A stretch of 64,000 nucleotides of DNA. Source: Trogon surrucura (lineage: Eukaryota > Chordata > Aves > Trogoniformes > Trogonidae). This document shows positions 39,571 to 51,850 of this stretch, piece by piece. The notes beneath the pieces were generated by a model, which saw nothing but the letters and a program-made list of their open reading frames with translations, was not told the origin of the DNA and searched no databases. The DNA is taken from positions 9,985,487 through 10,049,486 of the forward strand of contig CM036622.1 of assembly GCA_020746105.1 (NCBI GenBank). The letters run 5' to 3'. The translations under genes and the position numbers were made by a program. The stretch's first letter is position 1, and each line of letters opens with the position of its first letter.

Positions 39571-39973
39571 TCACTAAAAAGCACTGAAACCATAGAATTT
39601 GTGTGTCCTTCCGAGGAGGGACTTATACCTCAGAAGGTCATTTGTCTCTGCTCTTATGGAATCATGAAAATGTTTTTGTGCTGCTCTTAGGAAAGGATTG
39701 CTGCAGCTCCAGCAGTGCTGTCTGGTGCTGAGGAACCTCACAGGTAGAGATCCGTTCAGGCAGTGCTGCCTATCTTGGCCTGTCCTCTTGTCTCCATGCA
39801 GGTTGACATGCTTCTTGATACCAAAGCTTGTGCAACAAAATTCTACTTTTCTCACTCTTTACGTCCAGTGCTAAGTCTGGCTTACTTAGACTAACTGGCT
39901 TTTCCCATATTGTGTATTGATCTGGATATCTGGGCTTGAAGTCTTCTAGGAAGGGATTCAAGTTCAGGTCTTC
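39571..39973 (-). pseudogene. SPMIP4: SPMIP4 (C7orf31) terminal exon, broken
   Basis: The acceptor is CTTTCAG|GAAGAC, and the exon starts in phase 0. Residues include DQYTIWEKPVSLSKP, matching DQYNMCPDPVSLSKP in my recollection of the human protein. The frame reaches TAG at 39770-39772. In-frame homology continues beyond it (QTALLELQQSFPKS, like QTNLLELKNSFSK), so this is a true internal nonsense codon. A one-base shift near 39665-39690 follows, after which AQKHFHDSI and HKFYGFSAF (human AQKRFHKSI, HQFYGHNS) lie in another frame, ending at TAG 39574-39576. At best a protein would lose its conserved last 60-70 residues. Confidence 0.75.
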
Positions 39974-40334
39974 CTGAAAGCTGCCCTCTCTACAGTGCTT
40001 CTGTTTGCAATGTGTCAGTGATTTTCTGAAATTTGTTTATTGGCTGCCTTGTATCCAGATGATGAACTTTGTGATAGCGTGTCTGAGACTCTTGGCTCAC
40101 ATCCCATTTCTGTCACTTTACTGCTGACCTACACTGGCCACTGTTTTTATTTCAGGCAGCATTGTGCCTGAGTAGCTAGCTATGACAGTAGCAACCATGA
40201 ATAAAGGCAGAGGTGTCTGAGCACTGGGTGAGTACTGGTCTTGCAGAGCTGATTCGTGGGAATGTTGATCTTGAAGTAAACACACAATATGCCCTTCAAG
40301 AGATCTCACTTGTGAGAGATTAGGAAGAAATGTT

Positions 40335-42040
40335 TCATAGAATCATAGAATGTTAGGGATTGGAAGGGACCTCGAAAGATCATCAAGTCCAATCCCCCTG
40401 CCAGAACAGGAACGCCGAGATTATGCTACACAGGAACGAGTCCAGGCAGGTCTTGAATGTCTCCAGAGAAGGAGACTCCACAACCTCTCTGAGCAGCCCG
40501 TTCCAGTGTTCTGTCAACCTCACTGAGAAGAAGTTTCTTCTCGAGTTTAAGCGGAACCTCTTATGTTCCAGTTTCAGCCCATTACCCCTTGTCCTATCAG
40601 TGGTTGTCACCGAGAAGAGCCTGGCTCCATCCTCGTGACACTCACCCTTTAGATATTTGTAAACATTAATGAGGTCACCCCTCAGTCTCCTTTTCTCCAA
40701 ACTAAAGAGCCCCAGCTCCCTCAGTCTTTTCTCATAAGGGAGATGCTCCACTCCCTTAATCGTCCTAGTTGCCCTGTGCTGGACTCTCTCCAGCACTTCC
40801 CTGTCCTTCTTGAACTGAGGGGCCCAGAACTGGACACAATATTCCAGATGGGGTCTCACCAGGGCAGAGTAGAGGGGAAGGAGAGTCTCTCTTGACCTAC
40901 TAACCACCCCCCTTCTAATACACCCCAGGATGCCATTTGCCTTCCTGGCCACAAGGGCACAGTGCTGGCTCATGGTCATCCTGCTGTCCACCAAGACTCC
41001 CAGGTCCCTTTCCCCTACACTACTCTCTAATAAGTCATTCCCCAACTTATACTGGAACCTGGGGTTGTTCCTACCCAGATGCAAGACTCTACATTTACCC
41101 TTGTTACATTTCATTAAATTTTTCCCCGCCCAACCCTCCAGCCTGTCCAGGTCTCACTGAATGGCAGCACAGCCTTCTGGAGTGTCAGCCACTCCTCCCA
41201 GCTTGGTGTCATCAGCAAACTTGCTGACAGTACTCTCTAGTCCCTCATCCAAGTCATTGATGAATATATTGAATAATACTGGTCCCAGTACCGACCCTTG
41301 AGGGACTCCACTGGATACAGGCCTCCAACCAGACTCTGCCCCATTGACCATGACTCTTTGGCTTCTTCCCCTTAGCCAGTTCGCAGTCCACCTCACTACC
41401 CGAGAGTCAAGACCACACTTCCTCAGTTTAGCAGCAAGGATGCTGTGGGAGACTGTGTCAAATGCTTTACTGAAGTCAAGGTAGACCACATCCACCGCTC
41501 TGCCATCATCTATCCACCTTGTTATATCCTCATAAAAGGCTATGAGGTTAGTCAAGCACGACTTCCCTTTGGTGAAGCCATGTTGACTGTCTCTAATGAC
41601 CCTCTTATCCCTGATATGCCTTGAGATGGCACCAAGGATAAGTCATTCCATCACTTTCCCAGGGATGGAGGTGAGGCTGACCGGTCTATAGTTACCCGGG
41701 TCCTCCTTCTTGCCCTTTTTGAAGACTGGAGTGACATTTGCTTCCCTGCAGTCCTCAGGCACCTCTCCCGTCTCCCAAGACTTGGCAAAGATGATGGAGA
41801 GTGGTCTAGCAATGACATCAGCCAGCTCCCTCAGCACCCGTGGATGCATCCCGTCTGGACCCATGGATTTATGGATATCCAGATTGCTTAATTGGTCCCT
41901 AACCCAGTCCTCATCGACTAAAGCAAACTCCTCCACTGCCCTGACTTCCTCTGGGGCCTCAGGGGAACGGGGCTCCTCAGGACAGCCTCCGGCAGAGTAG
42001 ACAGAGACAAAGAAGGCATTCAGTAACTCTGCCTTCTCTG
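40335..42040 (-). mobile_element. CR1 LINE, 5'-truncated, young, most of the RT domain in one frame
   Basis: Antisense CR1 of about 1.7 kb. The 3' tail at 40335 reads ATCATAGAATCATAGAATG. The minus-strand reading stays in one frame for over 500 codons: [62 protein letters not shown], the catalytic FADDTKLGG, then [13 protein letters not shown] and [14 protein letters not shown]. Only two in-frame stops interrupt it, both TGA (41643-41645 and 41154-41156). The second replaces the Arg of the usual DLDRLE context and fits CGA to TGA decay at a CpG. The N-terminal endonuclease is missing. It is inserted in the interval between SPMIP4 exons. Confidence 0.93.
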
Positions 42041-44499
42041 TTTCTATATGAAGGAAGTAACAGGATTTACGCTCTCATCTAAGTCTCTTATTTTAGCAGA
42101 CTGCTTATTTTAGCAGACCATTGCCTAGTGAAATGGCTCAGCTGGGGGTCTCCCAGGCAAAGGAAGCAGCCCAGACATTCGTTACTGCCCTGCCACATAG
42201 GGAGCATAGAGTCAGTCTTTATACTTTGGAAAAGAAAATATTCTGCTCCACCCCAATATATAAGATATAAATGGGTATAGATGCCTTGTGCTCTCTTCTC
42301 CTTTCTTCACTAAGCATCTGTCTTCCCATTTGTGGACTCATAAGCAATATGACAGTATAAAGAGTGACTATTTTTTAACTTCTTTTAGCAACTGTTGCAA
42401 GTGGGACTGAGGATGCTCACTGGTGTGTGGCTCCCAACCACAGTTTGACCCACTGCTTGAATACCATTACTCCATGTTTATCATTTGTACTGTTGAGGCT
42501 TCAGGTACCCGTGCAGAGTTAAAGCTACAATGTATAGTAACTGTTCAAACATAAAGTACATTTCAGTCCTATAGCCAAAGAATGGACTTCAGCAGTTACT
42601 GTGCTGAGCAATCTGCTTGATGTTTAATGTATGTGTGCTTTAAGTGGAATAATATTGTTCAAATAAATCAGCATGGTTCAGGGTAGGTCTCTGCCAATCA
42701 CACTCTAGAAGCCAGAGGGTAATAAAACTACTCAGTTCTAAGTTTGTGTAAGCTGCTAGTTTGGATTTTCCTTTCCGGAGACAAGCTGTTGACAGTGTGC
42801 TTTAAAGGGCTCATCATCATAAAGCGAAACATTTGTTTTTTCCTCACACTGCAGAAAAAAAATAGACAGCTTTTCCATTTCAGATACAGAGATTCAATTA
42901 TCAGAAACTTGTAAATGCCATTTTAAAGGAATTTCCTTACTTTTTTTTTAATCCAGTAGAAAAAAAGCTGGACAATATGGGGACTTTTTATCCAGGGCCA
43001 TTTTTGAACTAAGACAGTGACAGCATCTTACTTAGTTACTTGCTTCTTGTATGTCTGAGTAGTTTGAACCTGGATATGCGCTAGGACCAGCAGAACAGGA
43101 ATCCATTCCTTCTGTTTAACCTGCAGAGTTACTTAGTTCCAGTCAATGAGACCTGTGGGTGTACTCTGCATGGCAGTGTGCAGGTGTCACTGAACGGCTT
43201 CAGCAGCCGTTACTGGAGCTGATGCATTAGCAAAATGCAGCTCAACTTGATTTGCTATGCTGGTATACCATGCTATGCTTCATTTGCGTGAGCATCTTTT
43301 TATATAAATAGTATCTTTTCCCTTTTATAGAAGCTACACAGAATATAAAAATTGTTGAAGACAATAAACATGAAGTTTTCCAGTATAGCTTTATACTTTC
43401 TATGGAGTAAATCTTTGCATTAAAATAGAATCTGATACTGTTACTGATGCATTCTTAAGGAAGAAAGGCAAATCATACATGTAAATGAAGGAAGATGAAT
43501 CATAGAAACTCTGCCAAACTTAAACTGATATGGTTAGTCAGGACACAATAATCTGCAATGGTAATAAGTCTCTTATCAAATACGCAATATGCAGTAAAGA
43601 CATTAAGTTGAAGAATTCAGTGGGGTTGTCCTGATTTAACACCAGCTGAGTATCTAGCCGATATGTCCCAGTCTCTGCAGTGCTGCACCATTGACACGAG
43701 AGCTGCCAGCTCATTTTAGGGACACTTACTCATACTTCCCTGGGCAAAAGGTTGTTTGAATTGCTATCATGTGTTGGTGGCAACTTTGAATGGTAAGATA
43801 AAAAATAAGCAGATTATCACAATAACTTCCCCCTTTGAAAACCCTGAATGAGTCATTGATCCATTGCAGATACCAGCTGTGTCAGGACTGTTTTATTATA
43901 CTGAACTTTTGCCTCTGTTTTAGAGTGAGCCTTGCCCTGCAATTATGCACTATCAAAAGAAAGGCTTAATTCTGTTAGCTGAATCTGGTAATTCTCTTGC
44001 CAGTATTACTTGTAGTCATAAATGCAATACTTAATTAGTTCTACATCTTCACCTAGTTCTCCAGTTAATTTGCCAACTGCTTTCACCTAACAGTTATCCA
44101 GGATAAGGGGACTCTTTTAAAAAGGATCTTTTCCTTAATGGAGACATATTTTATTGTCATACATTTTTATTTGTTAGGAAAATCAGAATTAATGCACAGC
44201 CCCTTGAAAAACCTCAGGTAATTTACAGTTTGTATGGGCTTTGTTACTAAATGAAAAAAAAATAATTTCTTTGAGATATTTAAGGGCTAACACTTTGCAG
44301 TCTATCATTGCTATTCCAAGTAAATTAATTTAATAAAAAATGCTTACCTGTGAAGTCCTGACAGTATAATGTGACCCTCAGAGCCTTTTCAGTGTTTTGT
44401 AGCATATTGTTCTTGGAGAAGGGTTATCTTCTAGCTCTTTAAAAGTGGAGTTGGATCCACTGTCTCTGGTGGATTTGGATAACTGACCTTTTTTCTTCA
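42041..44499. other. probable SPMIP4 intron, no exon recognised
   Basis: AT-rich. If the gene follows the mammalian plan, further exons should lie between 40 and 46 kb, but none could be matched by eye. They may be lost or too degraded. Confidence 0.4.
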
Positions 44500-44887
44500 G
44501 CAAACTTGGGAAGCTGTGGGGACTGAGAGGGGATCTTATTAATGTATATAAATATCTGAGGGGTGGGTGTCAAGAGGAAGGGAAGAATCTCTTTTCAGTG
44601 GTGCCCAGCAATAAAACAAGAAATAATGGGTTTAAGTTAGAACATAGGAAGTTCTGCTTCAACACGAGGAGAAACTTCTTCCCTGTGAGGTTGCCGGAGC
44701 CCTGGCACAGGCTGCCCAGAGAGGGTGTGGAGTCTCCTTCTCTGGAGACTTTCCAAACCCGCCTGGACGCGTTCCTGTGTGGCTGCCCTAGACGATCCTG
44801 CTCTGGCAAGGGGGTTGGACTAGATGATCTCCAGAGGTCTCTTCCAACTCCTAACATTTTATGATTCTGTGATTCCATGATTCTATA
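44500..44887 (+). mobile_element. CR1 LINE 3' fragment
   Basis: Sense fragment covering the end of ORF2 and the 3' UTR. It includes FKLEHRKFCFNTRRNFFPVR and the [17 protein letters not shown] motif, followed by GACTAGATGATCTCC and a tail of ATTCTGTGATTCCATGATTC. It is one of the cleaner 3' ends in the window. Confidence 0.88.
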
Positions 44888-45064
44888 TAAGAAGAAATAG
44901 ATAAGGTGTAAACCGGATAGGTGTGCTGGATGGAAAAGACTATTTTAAAGATTTGAAATGACATGTCTTATTACCCTCTCCCAATTATCTGTTTAGTAAA
45001 CGCTAATAAAACCAAAAATGTGATGGAAAAATGTCTTCAGTACAGTATTACTACTCAAGTGGAA

Positions 45065-45705
45065 GATTCAACGGGCCCATCTACAAGGAGGGCCAGAAGG
45101 AGGATCCAGGTAACTCTAGGCCTGTCAGTCTGACCTCGGAGTAGGGGAAGGTCAAGGAACAGATTGTCCTGAGTGTCATCACGTGGCACAGCCAGGTGGA
45201 CACCCGGGCCATGAGGCCCAGTCAGCATAGGTTTATGAAAGGCAGGTCCTGCTGGACCAACTTGATCTCCTTCTATGACAAGGTGACTCACTTAGTGGAT
45301 AAGAGAAAGGTTGTGGATATTGTCTGCCTGGACTTTAGTCCAGCCTTTGACACCATTTCCCACACCATTCTCCTGAAGAAACTGGGTGCTAGTGGCTTGG
45401 ATGAGTGTACTCACAAAGGGTAAAAAACTGGCTGGATGCTTGAGCCCAAAGAGTGTTGGTGAATGGAGTTAATCCTGCTGGTGGCCGGTCACAAGTGGTG
45501 TTTCCTGGGTCTGAGTACTGGGGCCAGTTCTGTTTCATATCTTTACCAATGATCTGGATGAGGAGATCGATTGCACCCACAGTAAGTTTGCAAATGACAA
45601 CAAGGGTGGGAGTGTTGATCTGCTTGAGAGGAGGAGGGCTCTGCAGGGGGATCTGGACAGGCTGGATCGATGGGCTGAGGCCAGTTGTTTGAGGTTCAAC
45701 AAGGC
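45065..45705 (+). mobile_element. CR1 LINE internal fragment (RT domain)
   Basis: Sense fragment with recognisable RT blocks: SQHRFMKGRSCWTNLISFYD, VDIVCLDFSPAFDTISHTIL and a degraded F-A-D-D region near 45585. Frames change several times. It carries an earlier part of ORF2 than the fragment at 44.5-44.9 kb but lies downstream of it in the same orientation, so the two are separate insertions. Confidence 0.8.
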
Positions 45706-45989
45706 ATTTTGCTCTTTTCTGTATTAACTATGTACTTGAAAATATGTGTGCTGTCCTGGCCAGCGCACATCCTTCTTCTGGGAGCCAGAGGGAATGCTGA
45801 TAATTTCATGGCTGTATGAATTACCTATAGGGGAAGTATTTAACATGTTCTAATACAATACCATTGAGCAGAATGATGGATCTGCATTTTAAACTATAGG
45901 TATATGCTCACTGTAAAGACAGCTGTGCTGGTGGGGGAGATTCTTTCTGTGGGCTGCTGCTAATGTCTCTACTGCCTTGGGAGACTTAC

Positions 45990-46130
45990 CTCATGGATCT
46001 ACAGACAGAACTCATCAGCAGGGTTAGATCAGATCACCTATTTTGTCAGTGTAAGTTAACCCAGCTGTCCATACGGAGGCAGTCGCTGTGGTTATCTGCA
46101 GCACGAGATCTGCGAGGCCAGTTGTCGCAG
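45990..46130 (-). pseudogene. SPMIP4: possible decayed SPMIP4 exon with good donor
   Basis: The minus strand has a strong donor, CATGAG|GTAAGT (exon end 45990). Upstream are weak matches to the human segment LERSHWLTSYTHDFTG: LRMDSWV in one frame, then LTYTDKIGD in another, then a terminal HE beside the donor. The order is right, between the 48.0 kb and 39.9 kb exons, but at least two frame changes are needed. Low confidence. Confidence 0.25.
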
Positions 46131-47109
46131 GCAGAGAGGTGGTGACAAGCAGCTGAGGGCTCGATGTGGTACCAGATGAAGCTGCCTATTCCAAAGGCCA
46201 TCTATCCATGGCCAATTGCAGGACCTCTGGATTGAATCACACACCAGCAGGGCTGTGCATGATTTTTACAAACAGCAACAACAAACAATAATGCTCGATG
46301 GATTGTGAAGCTAGCTCTGTACTCGTAATGTCACCATCAGAGAAATAACTCAGTGCTACTAGATGTCATAAAATTGAAACTGCAGTGCATCCTTCTAAAG
46401 AGCTTAATTTCCAGCCCTGGTTCTACCACTGCTTGTTCTCTCTAGTCTTTCTGCCTCAGTTTCCCTATTTACCTCACAATGATACATAATAGCTTCTCTG
46501 AGTTTTGTAAAGGTGAGATGGAGAAAAGGCACAAAGCTTTTAACTACAACATCCCAGTGGTAAAAGTCGCCTGAGTGTGGTCTGGGTTATCTGTGCTTGA
46601 CCAGAGATTTCTTCTTCAGTCACTGAGAACTGGAGTGTCCTAATCTCAGAGGAAGTCAAACCATACGGGGGGAACAGCAAATGAAGTTAAAGTATTTTGT
46701 AAGTGCCAGTGGTAGCTACCCCCTTAGCTAGTAATTCTGAGCCTGCTAAGCTTTGCTGGGAATAGGTCTTGGCCTCTGATGATCCTCCTGCTGTGCAAAA
46801 ATAGGCTCTGTAAGCCCACCTCCACATGATTAGTGTTTCTTAAATTGACCAACGAACAATGAATGCTGACTGAAAATGACTGCTCCTAGCATTACATACT
46901 CTGTGGAAAGATTTTGGGTTTTGATGCACAAATACTCCACTAAAAATGGCTCGTGTATCCGATTAATGCATAGCTGCACAGCACTGTGCCGATCACTGGG
47001 AATGGCAGCTAGCTAATGGAAATTGACCCCCTACTTAACATTATCACCTTTTACTCTGCTTAAAAGCTTCTTCTCTATGCCAGCATATGGTTTTTCTGTT
47101 TCTCACAGT

Positions 47110-47275
47110 TATTGCCAAACCTTTCCAGGCAAGCACTGCCATGGCATGCAGAGGTGTTGGTTTTCTCGTTGGTTTTCTCCTGTCCCAAATTCGCTGTGTG
47201 GTCAGCAGTTGCCAAGAACTCCCCGTCACTTTGTGCAGGTGATCTTTAAAGTCTTCCAAAACAAAATACCTGTCA
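47110..47275 (-). pseudogene. SPMIP4: possible decayed SPMIP4 exon
   Basis: Minus-strand sequence after TTTTGACAG reads RYFVLEDFKD, which could match RYELIDIPMD, the human residues that follow the 48.0 kb exon. A weaker match to the next segment appears in a second frame (EFGTGEN against DFPRGVE). Position and order fit the gene, but identity is low and the frame would have to change, so this may be coincidence. Confidence 0.25.
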
Positions 47276-47983
47276 AAATCACAATGTAGAAGAATGCTTC
47301 CAGGGAAAAGCAGAATAAGAACAAAAATTTTATGCCCTTTTCCTCCAATATATAATGTAAAACACTCAGAAAACGCTGATGGGGTTAAAAACACCTCATG
47401 ATGAATAGCATGGTGTTCTGTCAATAAGGAATGTTTAGGCCTTCATCTCAGTGTTTTTAAGGGATAAGAAAAATTACTTTTGCTCCCTGGACCTTGTTCT
47501 ACCAAGTGTGTAGCAATAAAATACTTTATGTCATCCAGGTCTTATTTCAGGGGTACCTCTGTTGTCCTCAGCAATGACTTTTGCACCAGAATTGCTAGGT
47601 CTTGATCCTACTGATGCATTTTTTCCTTTCTCTTCCACTATTTTGGACTGTGAAGGATTATTTGTCTGGCAGAATTTATCAGATATGCTAAATGAGCCAT
47701 CTTAATTTTGTGGGGATTAACAGCTATGTTAATAGCTCTGTTGGCTCCCGAGGCTACAAGGTGTTCACCAGCCAAGTTACTTACTGTTCTCAGTGCTGAG
47801 TATCCTCCAGGGAGACTGCAACTATCAGCACACAGAGATCTACTTTAAGCCAAGATGCTTAACTTGACCACTGATATATTCAGATTCTGGCTCTGTTAAG
47901 CTTCAGTAGAAAAAAAGTCATTACTTCAGTAGTGTTTCTAAGTAAGATTCAGGAATAAATGGTAAACAACAGTGCTGTCTTAC

Positions 47984-48168
47984 CTCTGGTCTCCTTCAGA
48001 ACAACCACATCAAAAGCCTTGGTAGTGATATTGGGATGGAAAAGTTTGTGACTGCTTGTGTTGATCCCAGTGTCTGGAACCTGGTGTGATCTAAAGTTTG
48101 GGAATATGGCATACCTAAAGCTGTGTGCCTGATAGGGATGAGAGGTGGGAAATACCAGGCACAATGGT
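47984..48168 (-). pseudogene. SPMIP4: SPMIP4 (C7orf31) middle exon, intact
   Basis: Open through about 61 codons with strong similarity to the human segment I remember: HPYQAHSFRYAIFPNF matches HPYHTHICRGAMFPTF, and LFHPNITTKAFDVVVLKETRG matches PFPPTVPTKPYDSTVLKTRG. The donor is AGAG|GTAAGA at 47983/47984. The acceptor is less clear; AAACCAAG|ACC, with the exon starting at 48168, is the nearest candidate after a pyrimidine-rich stretch. No stop or frameshift is seen, so this part of the gene has either been kept by selection or decayed slowly. Confidence 0.7.
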
Positions 48169-48299
48169 CTTGGTTTGATTTGTCAGGAAGGACAGAAGGA
48201 AGATTTCCTTATTTTGCATTTCACAGGGTTTTAGCATTACATATAACAAGTTGCGAGAACTGGGAGAGATGTGAGAATCAAAAAGGCATCAAAAAGTAT

Positions 48300-48775
48300 C
48301 TTAGTTCTTCCCAAGCACAAATACAGGCTGGGTGATGCGTGGATTGAGAGCAGCTCTGCAGAAAAGGACTTGAGGGTGTTAATGGGTGAAAAACTGGATA
48401 TGAGCCAGCAATGTGTGCTCACAGCCCAGAAAGCCAATCGCATCCTGGGCTGCATTAAGAGAACTGTGCCAGCAGGTCAAGGGAGATGATTCTCCCCCTC
48501 TACTCTGCTCTTGTGAGACCTCACTTGCAGTACTGTGCTCCAATCTGGGGGCTCCAGCATAAAAAGGACGTGGACCTGTTGGACTGAGTCCAGAGAAGGG
48601 CCACGAAGATGATGAGGGGGTTGGAGCAACCTCCCCTATGAGGACAGGCTGAGAGAGCTGGCGTTGTTCAGCCTAGAGAAGAGCAGGGAGACCTTGTAGC
48701 AGCCTTCCAGTGCTTAAAGAGGGCCTGTGGGAAAGCTGGAGAGGGACTCTTTATCAGGCAGGGTAAGGGATAATA
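48300..48775 (+). mobile_element. CR1 LINE fragment
   Basis: Sense fragment with [39 protein letters not shown], the region coding for [17 protein letters not shown] and GLFSLEKSR-like sequence, degraded by several frame changes. No ATTCTATG tail is seen, so the 3' end is lost. It starts about 130 bp to the right of the intact SPMIP4 exon at 48.0-48.17 kb. Confidence 0.8.
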
Positions 48776-51603
48776 GCTTCTATAATTTAATCCCCTCTTA
48801 CTTACACCCCACAGTACATAAACAGTCATACCAATTGGTGTTCACTTTTATGTGGCTTACGGGAAGGAAAGTGTAGACTTCTGATTCTTGCACAGGTCCA
48901 ATTAATAGTAACTGTGTTTGTGCTTGTAGAATCAAAATTTGCTTTTAAGAAATATCTCTTTTCTCTGGGAGGAGGGAGAATAAAGCTAAACTGGGGAGTT
49001 TTATGAGATACTGGTAACTGGGATTTCATGGAATGCTCACGTTGCTATGACTGTTCTTTTCAGCCTGTGTTTTTTCATGATAGAATAAAAAAAAAATTTT
49101 AAAATTAGGGGAATTTTGAACTCTTCTGAGAATGAAAGCAGCAGTTCATTCCGGTAAGACACACTAGCACCCTGTTTGGATTCTTCTAAACTTTAGCACA
49201 ACTGCACAGAGTAACTTACTGAGAGTCAACACTTTCCCCTGATTGTTGTAGAAAGCAAAGTCGCAACCTTATGCAGAAGCCAAACTCATCCCAATCCTGA
49301 GGCTGTGCATCATGGTCTAACAAGATGTCTTAGCAAGCTGTGCTTTCCTGAGACTTATCTCTCATAAATCTGCTTTATGCATACTCTAGATCCCTTAGCT
49401 GTGCTTGGTAGCTGCTCCTAAACACTTTAATTCACATTAGGTGAAGAGACCATGGACAGCACAGCTGAGGAAATCCAATTAGCTGATAGGCAAGTCAGCA
49501 AGATCAATATTTGTTAGGAGAGAGGGTGTTCTAGGCAAACAGCAGTAACCTGCTTCATTCAGGAGAGAGTTTTTCTGCCTTGTAGTGTTGCTGCTGCTTA
49601 TTGCCAAAGAACCTGCACTGTGCAGGTATGACTGTAAGAGGAACAACTTGCTCTGTTTTTTTATTACAAAAAGATAAAACATAATATAGGTGAAATGTAT
49701 TTACTTAGCTGAACTAGTGGTTTGCAAAGCCTATATTAGGGAAGCAAAGCAATGTTACCAGAAGTTACCTCCTACACTTTATCTGAGTCAGTGCAGTCAA
49801 TATACATAAGGGACAAATCAATGTGTAAACAGTGCAGGCAATATTCTTATTGATGCCACTCATTACAAGAGGAATGTTTTGTGTTGCCAGGGGCCAAAGA
49901 CTGAAAAGACACTGGGAACAAGTGATGTGCAGAATGTCCATATTAAAGGAGCAAAGAAAATCCAGCCTCTTACACTTCTATGTAATAAACTCTGTATTAA
50001 TTAACAATGGTATGTGCTATTAGGAAAAAGAATTCCTTTTATCAGTAGTGTAAAACAGAAAACATATCCTGTTTATACTTGTAGAGAAAAAATTTATTCA
50101 CTTCATGCTGATAAACTATTTATGTTTTACCATGGAGACTTCACATAAATTTTAAGAAAGCAATCAAAAGAAGACACTAATTTTAAAGGGCAAGAATTTC
50201 ATCACTGAGACTGGCTAAGAGTCTCTTGGCAATTGTACCAAGTCAGAAAAATGTCTAAAATTAAAAAAAAGTAAAAATAATTTGCTTAATGGTTCTTTGC
50301 AGTATAATAAAAAATGAAATGCCTGAAAGACAATATTACTGGACTAATCTAAGTGGTTCAGCTGGAGCTCCAATATCACATGTATTTTGTGAGGAAGGCT
50401 TAATTACCAGGTCGTGCTTGAAAGGATCTTTACTGTATACACCTAGGAGAGACTGACTGACGGTACTCTTTTTTTAAGCTTTATTATTTGTACAGTGATC
50501 ACATCAAGTTTCTTGATCCTACAAGCCATATACCAAAATCTTCATATTTCTCCCATGTTTTTCTTGGTGAGGAGAGGGATGACCGGGGTTCATTCCCAAG
50601 TAGGAGAAGGTGCTAACTTCTTAGGACTCCTCTCCTTGCTCAGTTTGCGGACAAAGCCACGCAGGATGTTAATGGGCACCGCAGGGAGTCTGTCATTTCA
50701 GCCACAGCAGTTTTGGTGGGAACTCTTTATCTCCCACAGCTGGGGATTACCCAGTCACCTGGTTAAGGACGCGGCCGTGCCATGGGTGCTGCACCCAAGA
50801 TCTGTTCAAGTCACCTCCGACTCAAGAGCTACAACTTGTCCACTCCATCATTGAATTAGTGTTCGGAAAAATAGGTGTTGCACAGTTACAAAGAGCAAAT
50901 ATGCCCCCTTGCTCAAAGGATTTAAATACAGTCGTGTGCTTATTTCCTTCCGTACTGACATGGGTGTTTTGAAGAAAAACTTCAAGTGCCAAATCAATTT
51001 TGTTCACACATTGTTCTGATACAACGTGCAGAAGTCATGCATTTCATTGTGAAACTGTGCTGTGATGCTGTGGGACTCGGCGCAATCAGCATGATGTGTG
51101 ATATCTCGCAAATTGCTGTGCCAGTATACCTCATCCCTCAACTGAGCTCAACAAAAGATCTGGTTTTAATGTGGGATGCTACAAAGATAACAGGACTTGA
51201 AGTGCTGGATTCTAAAACCCATTTGTGTATTGTTATATTTATAGTGATCTGGGACTCTGAGTCAAACTTTGTGTCTGTCTTGAAAGGGAAGGCTTTTACT
51301 AAAATAGGTATACTTACAGAGCAGCAATCTTTAGAAGTTTATTCAGCAGATCCTTCTAGATGATTTTCCGTTTCTACAGTTAGAACTGTTGTGTATGTCT
51401 ACTGTATACATGAAGGAAAATACTCATTAGTTTTTGTTTTCAATTCGCATTGTGTCACAATTGTGATATTGCAACAATGTGAATTGAAAGTAGACACTAA
51501 TAAGTATTTTCAATTTCTGTTTCCATTCACATTGTGTTACAGTGTAAATTGTTACGTTTTCTATTATGTTCATTGGGCGTATTCGTGATACAAATAAGCA
51601 AAA
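48776..51603. other. probable SPMIP4 intron, hairpin near the right end
   Basis: No exon recognised. Contains the inverted repeat at 51.44 kb. Confidence 0.4.
51438..51489. repeat. inverted repeat / hairpin, 16-bp arms
   Basis: Left arm TTTCAATTCGCATTGT and right arm ACAATGTGAATTGAAA match at 15 of 16 positions, with a 20-bp loop that itself contains the palindrome CACAATTGTG. A third related copy (TTCCATTCACATTGTGTTAC) follows at about 51520-51541. Confidence 0.8.
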
Positions 51604-51850
51604 ATCATAGAATCACAGAATGTTCAGGGTTGGAAGGGACCTTGAAAGATCATCTAGTCCAACCCCAGAGCAGGATCATCCCAAGTAAGTCACAGAGGAA
51701 CATGTCCACGTGGGTTTAGAATGTCTCCAGAGAAGGAGACTCCACGACCTCTCTGGGCAGCCTGTGCCAGTGCTCTGTCAGTGACAAAGTTTCTCCTAAT
51801 GTTCTTGTGGCACCTCCCGTGCTCCAGCTTGCACCCATTGCCCCTTGTTA
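51604..51850 (-). mobile_element. CR1 LINE 3' end fragment
   Basis: Antisense fragment beginning with the 3' tail (AATCATAGAATCACAGAATG), then GGTTGGAAGGGACCTTGAAA and the LETF-type C-terminal codons of ORF2 (GTCTCCAGAGAAGGAGACTC). It is about 250 bp long, truncated at CCCCTTGTTA. Confidence 0.85.

Noticed and set aside
44500-45705. One continuous CR1 element covering 44.5-45.7 kb
   Set aside because: The left piece carries the 3' tail and the right piece carries an earlier part of ORF2 in the same orientation, so they are two insertions.
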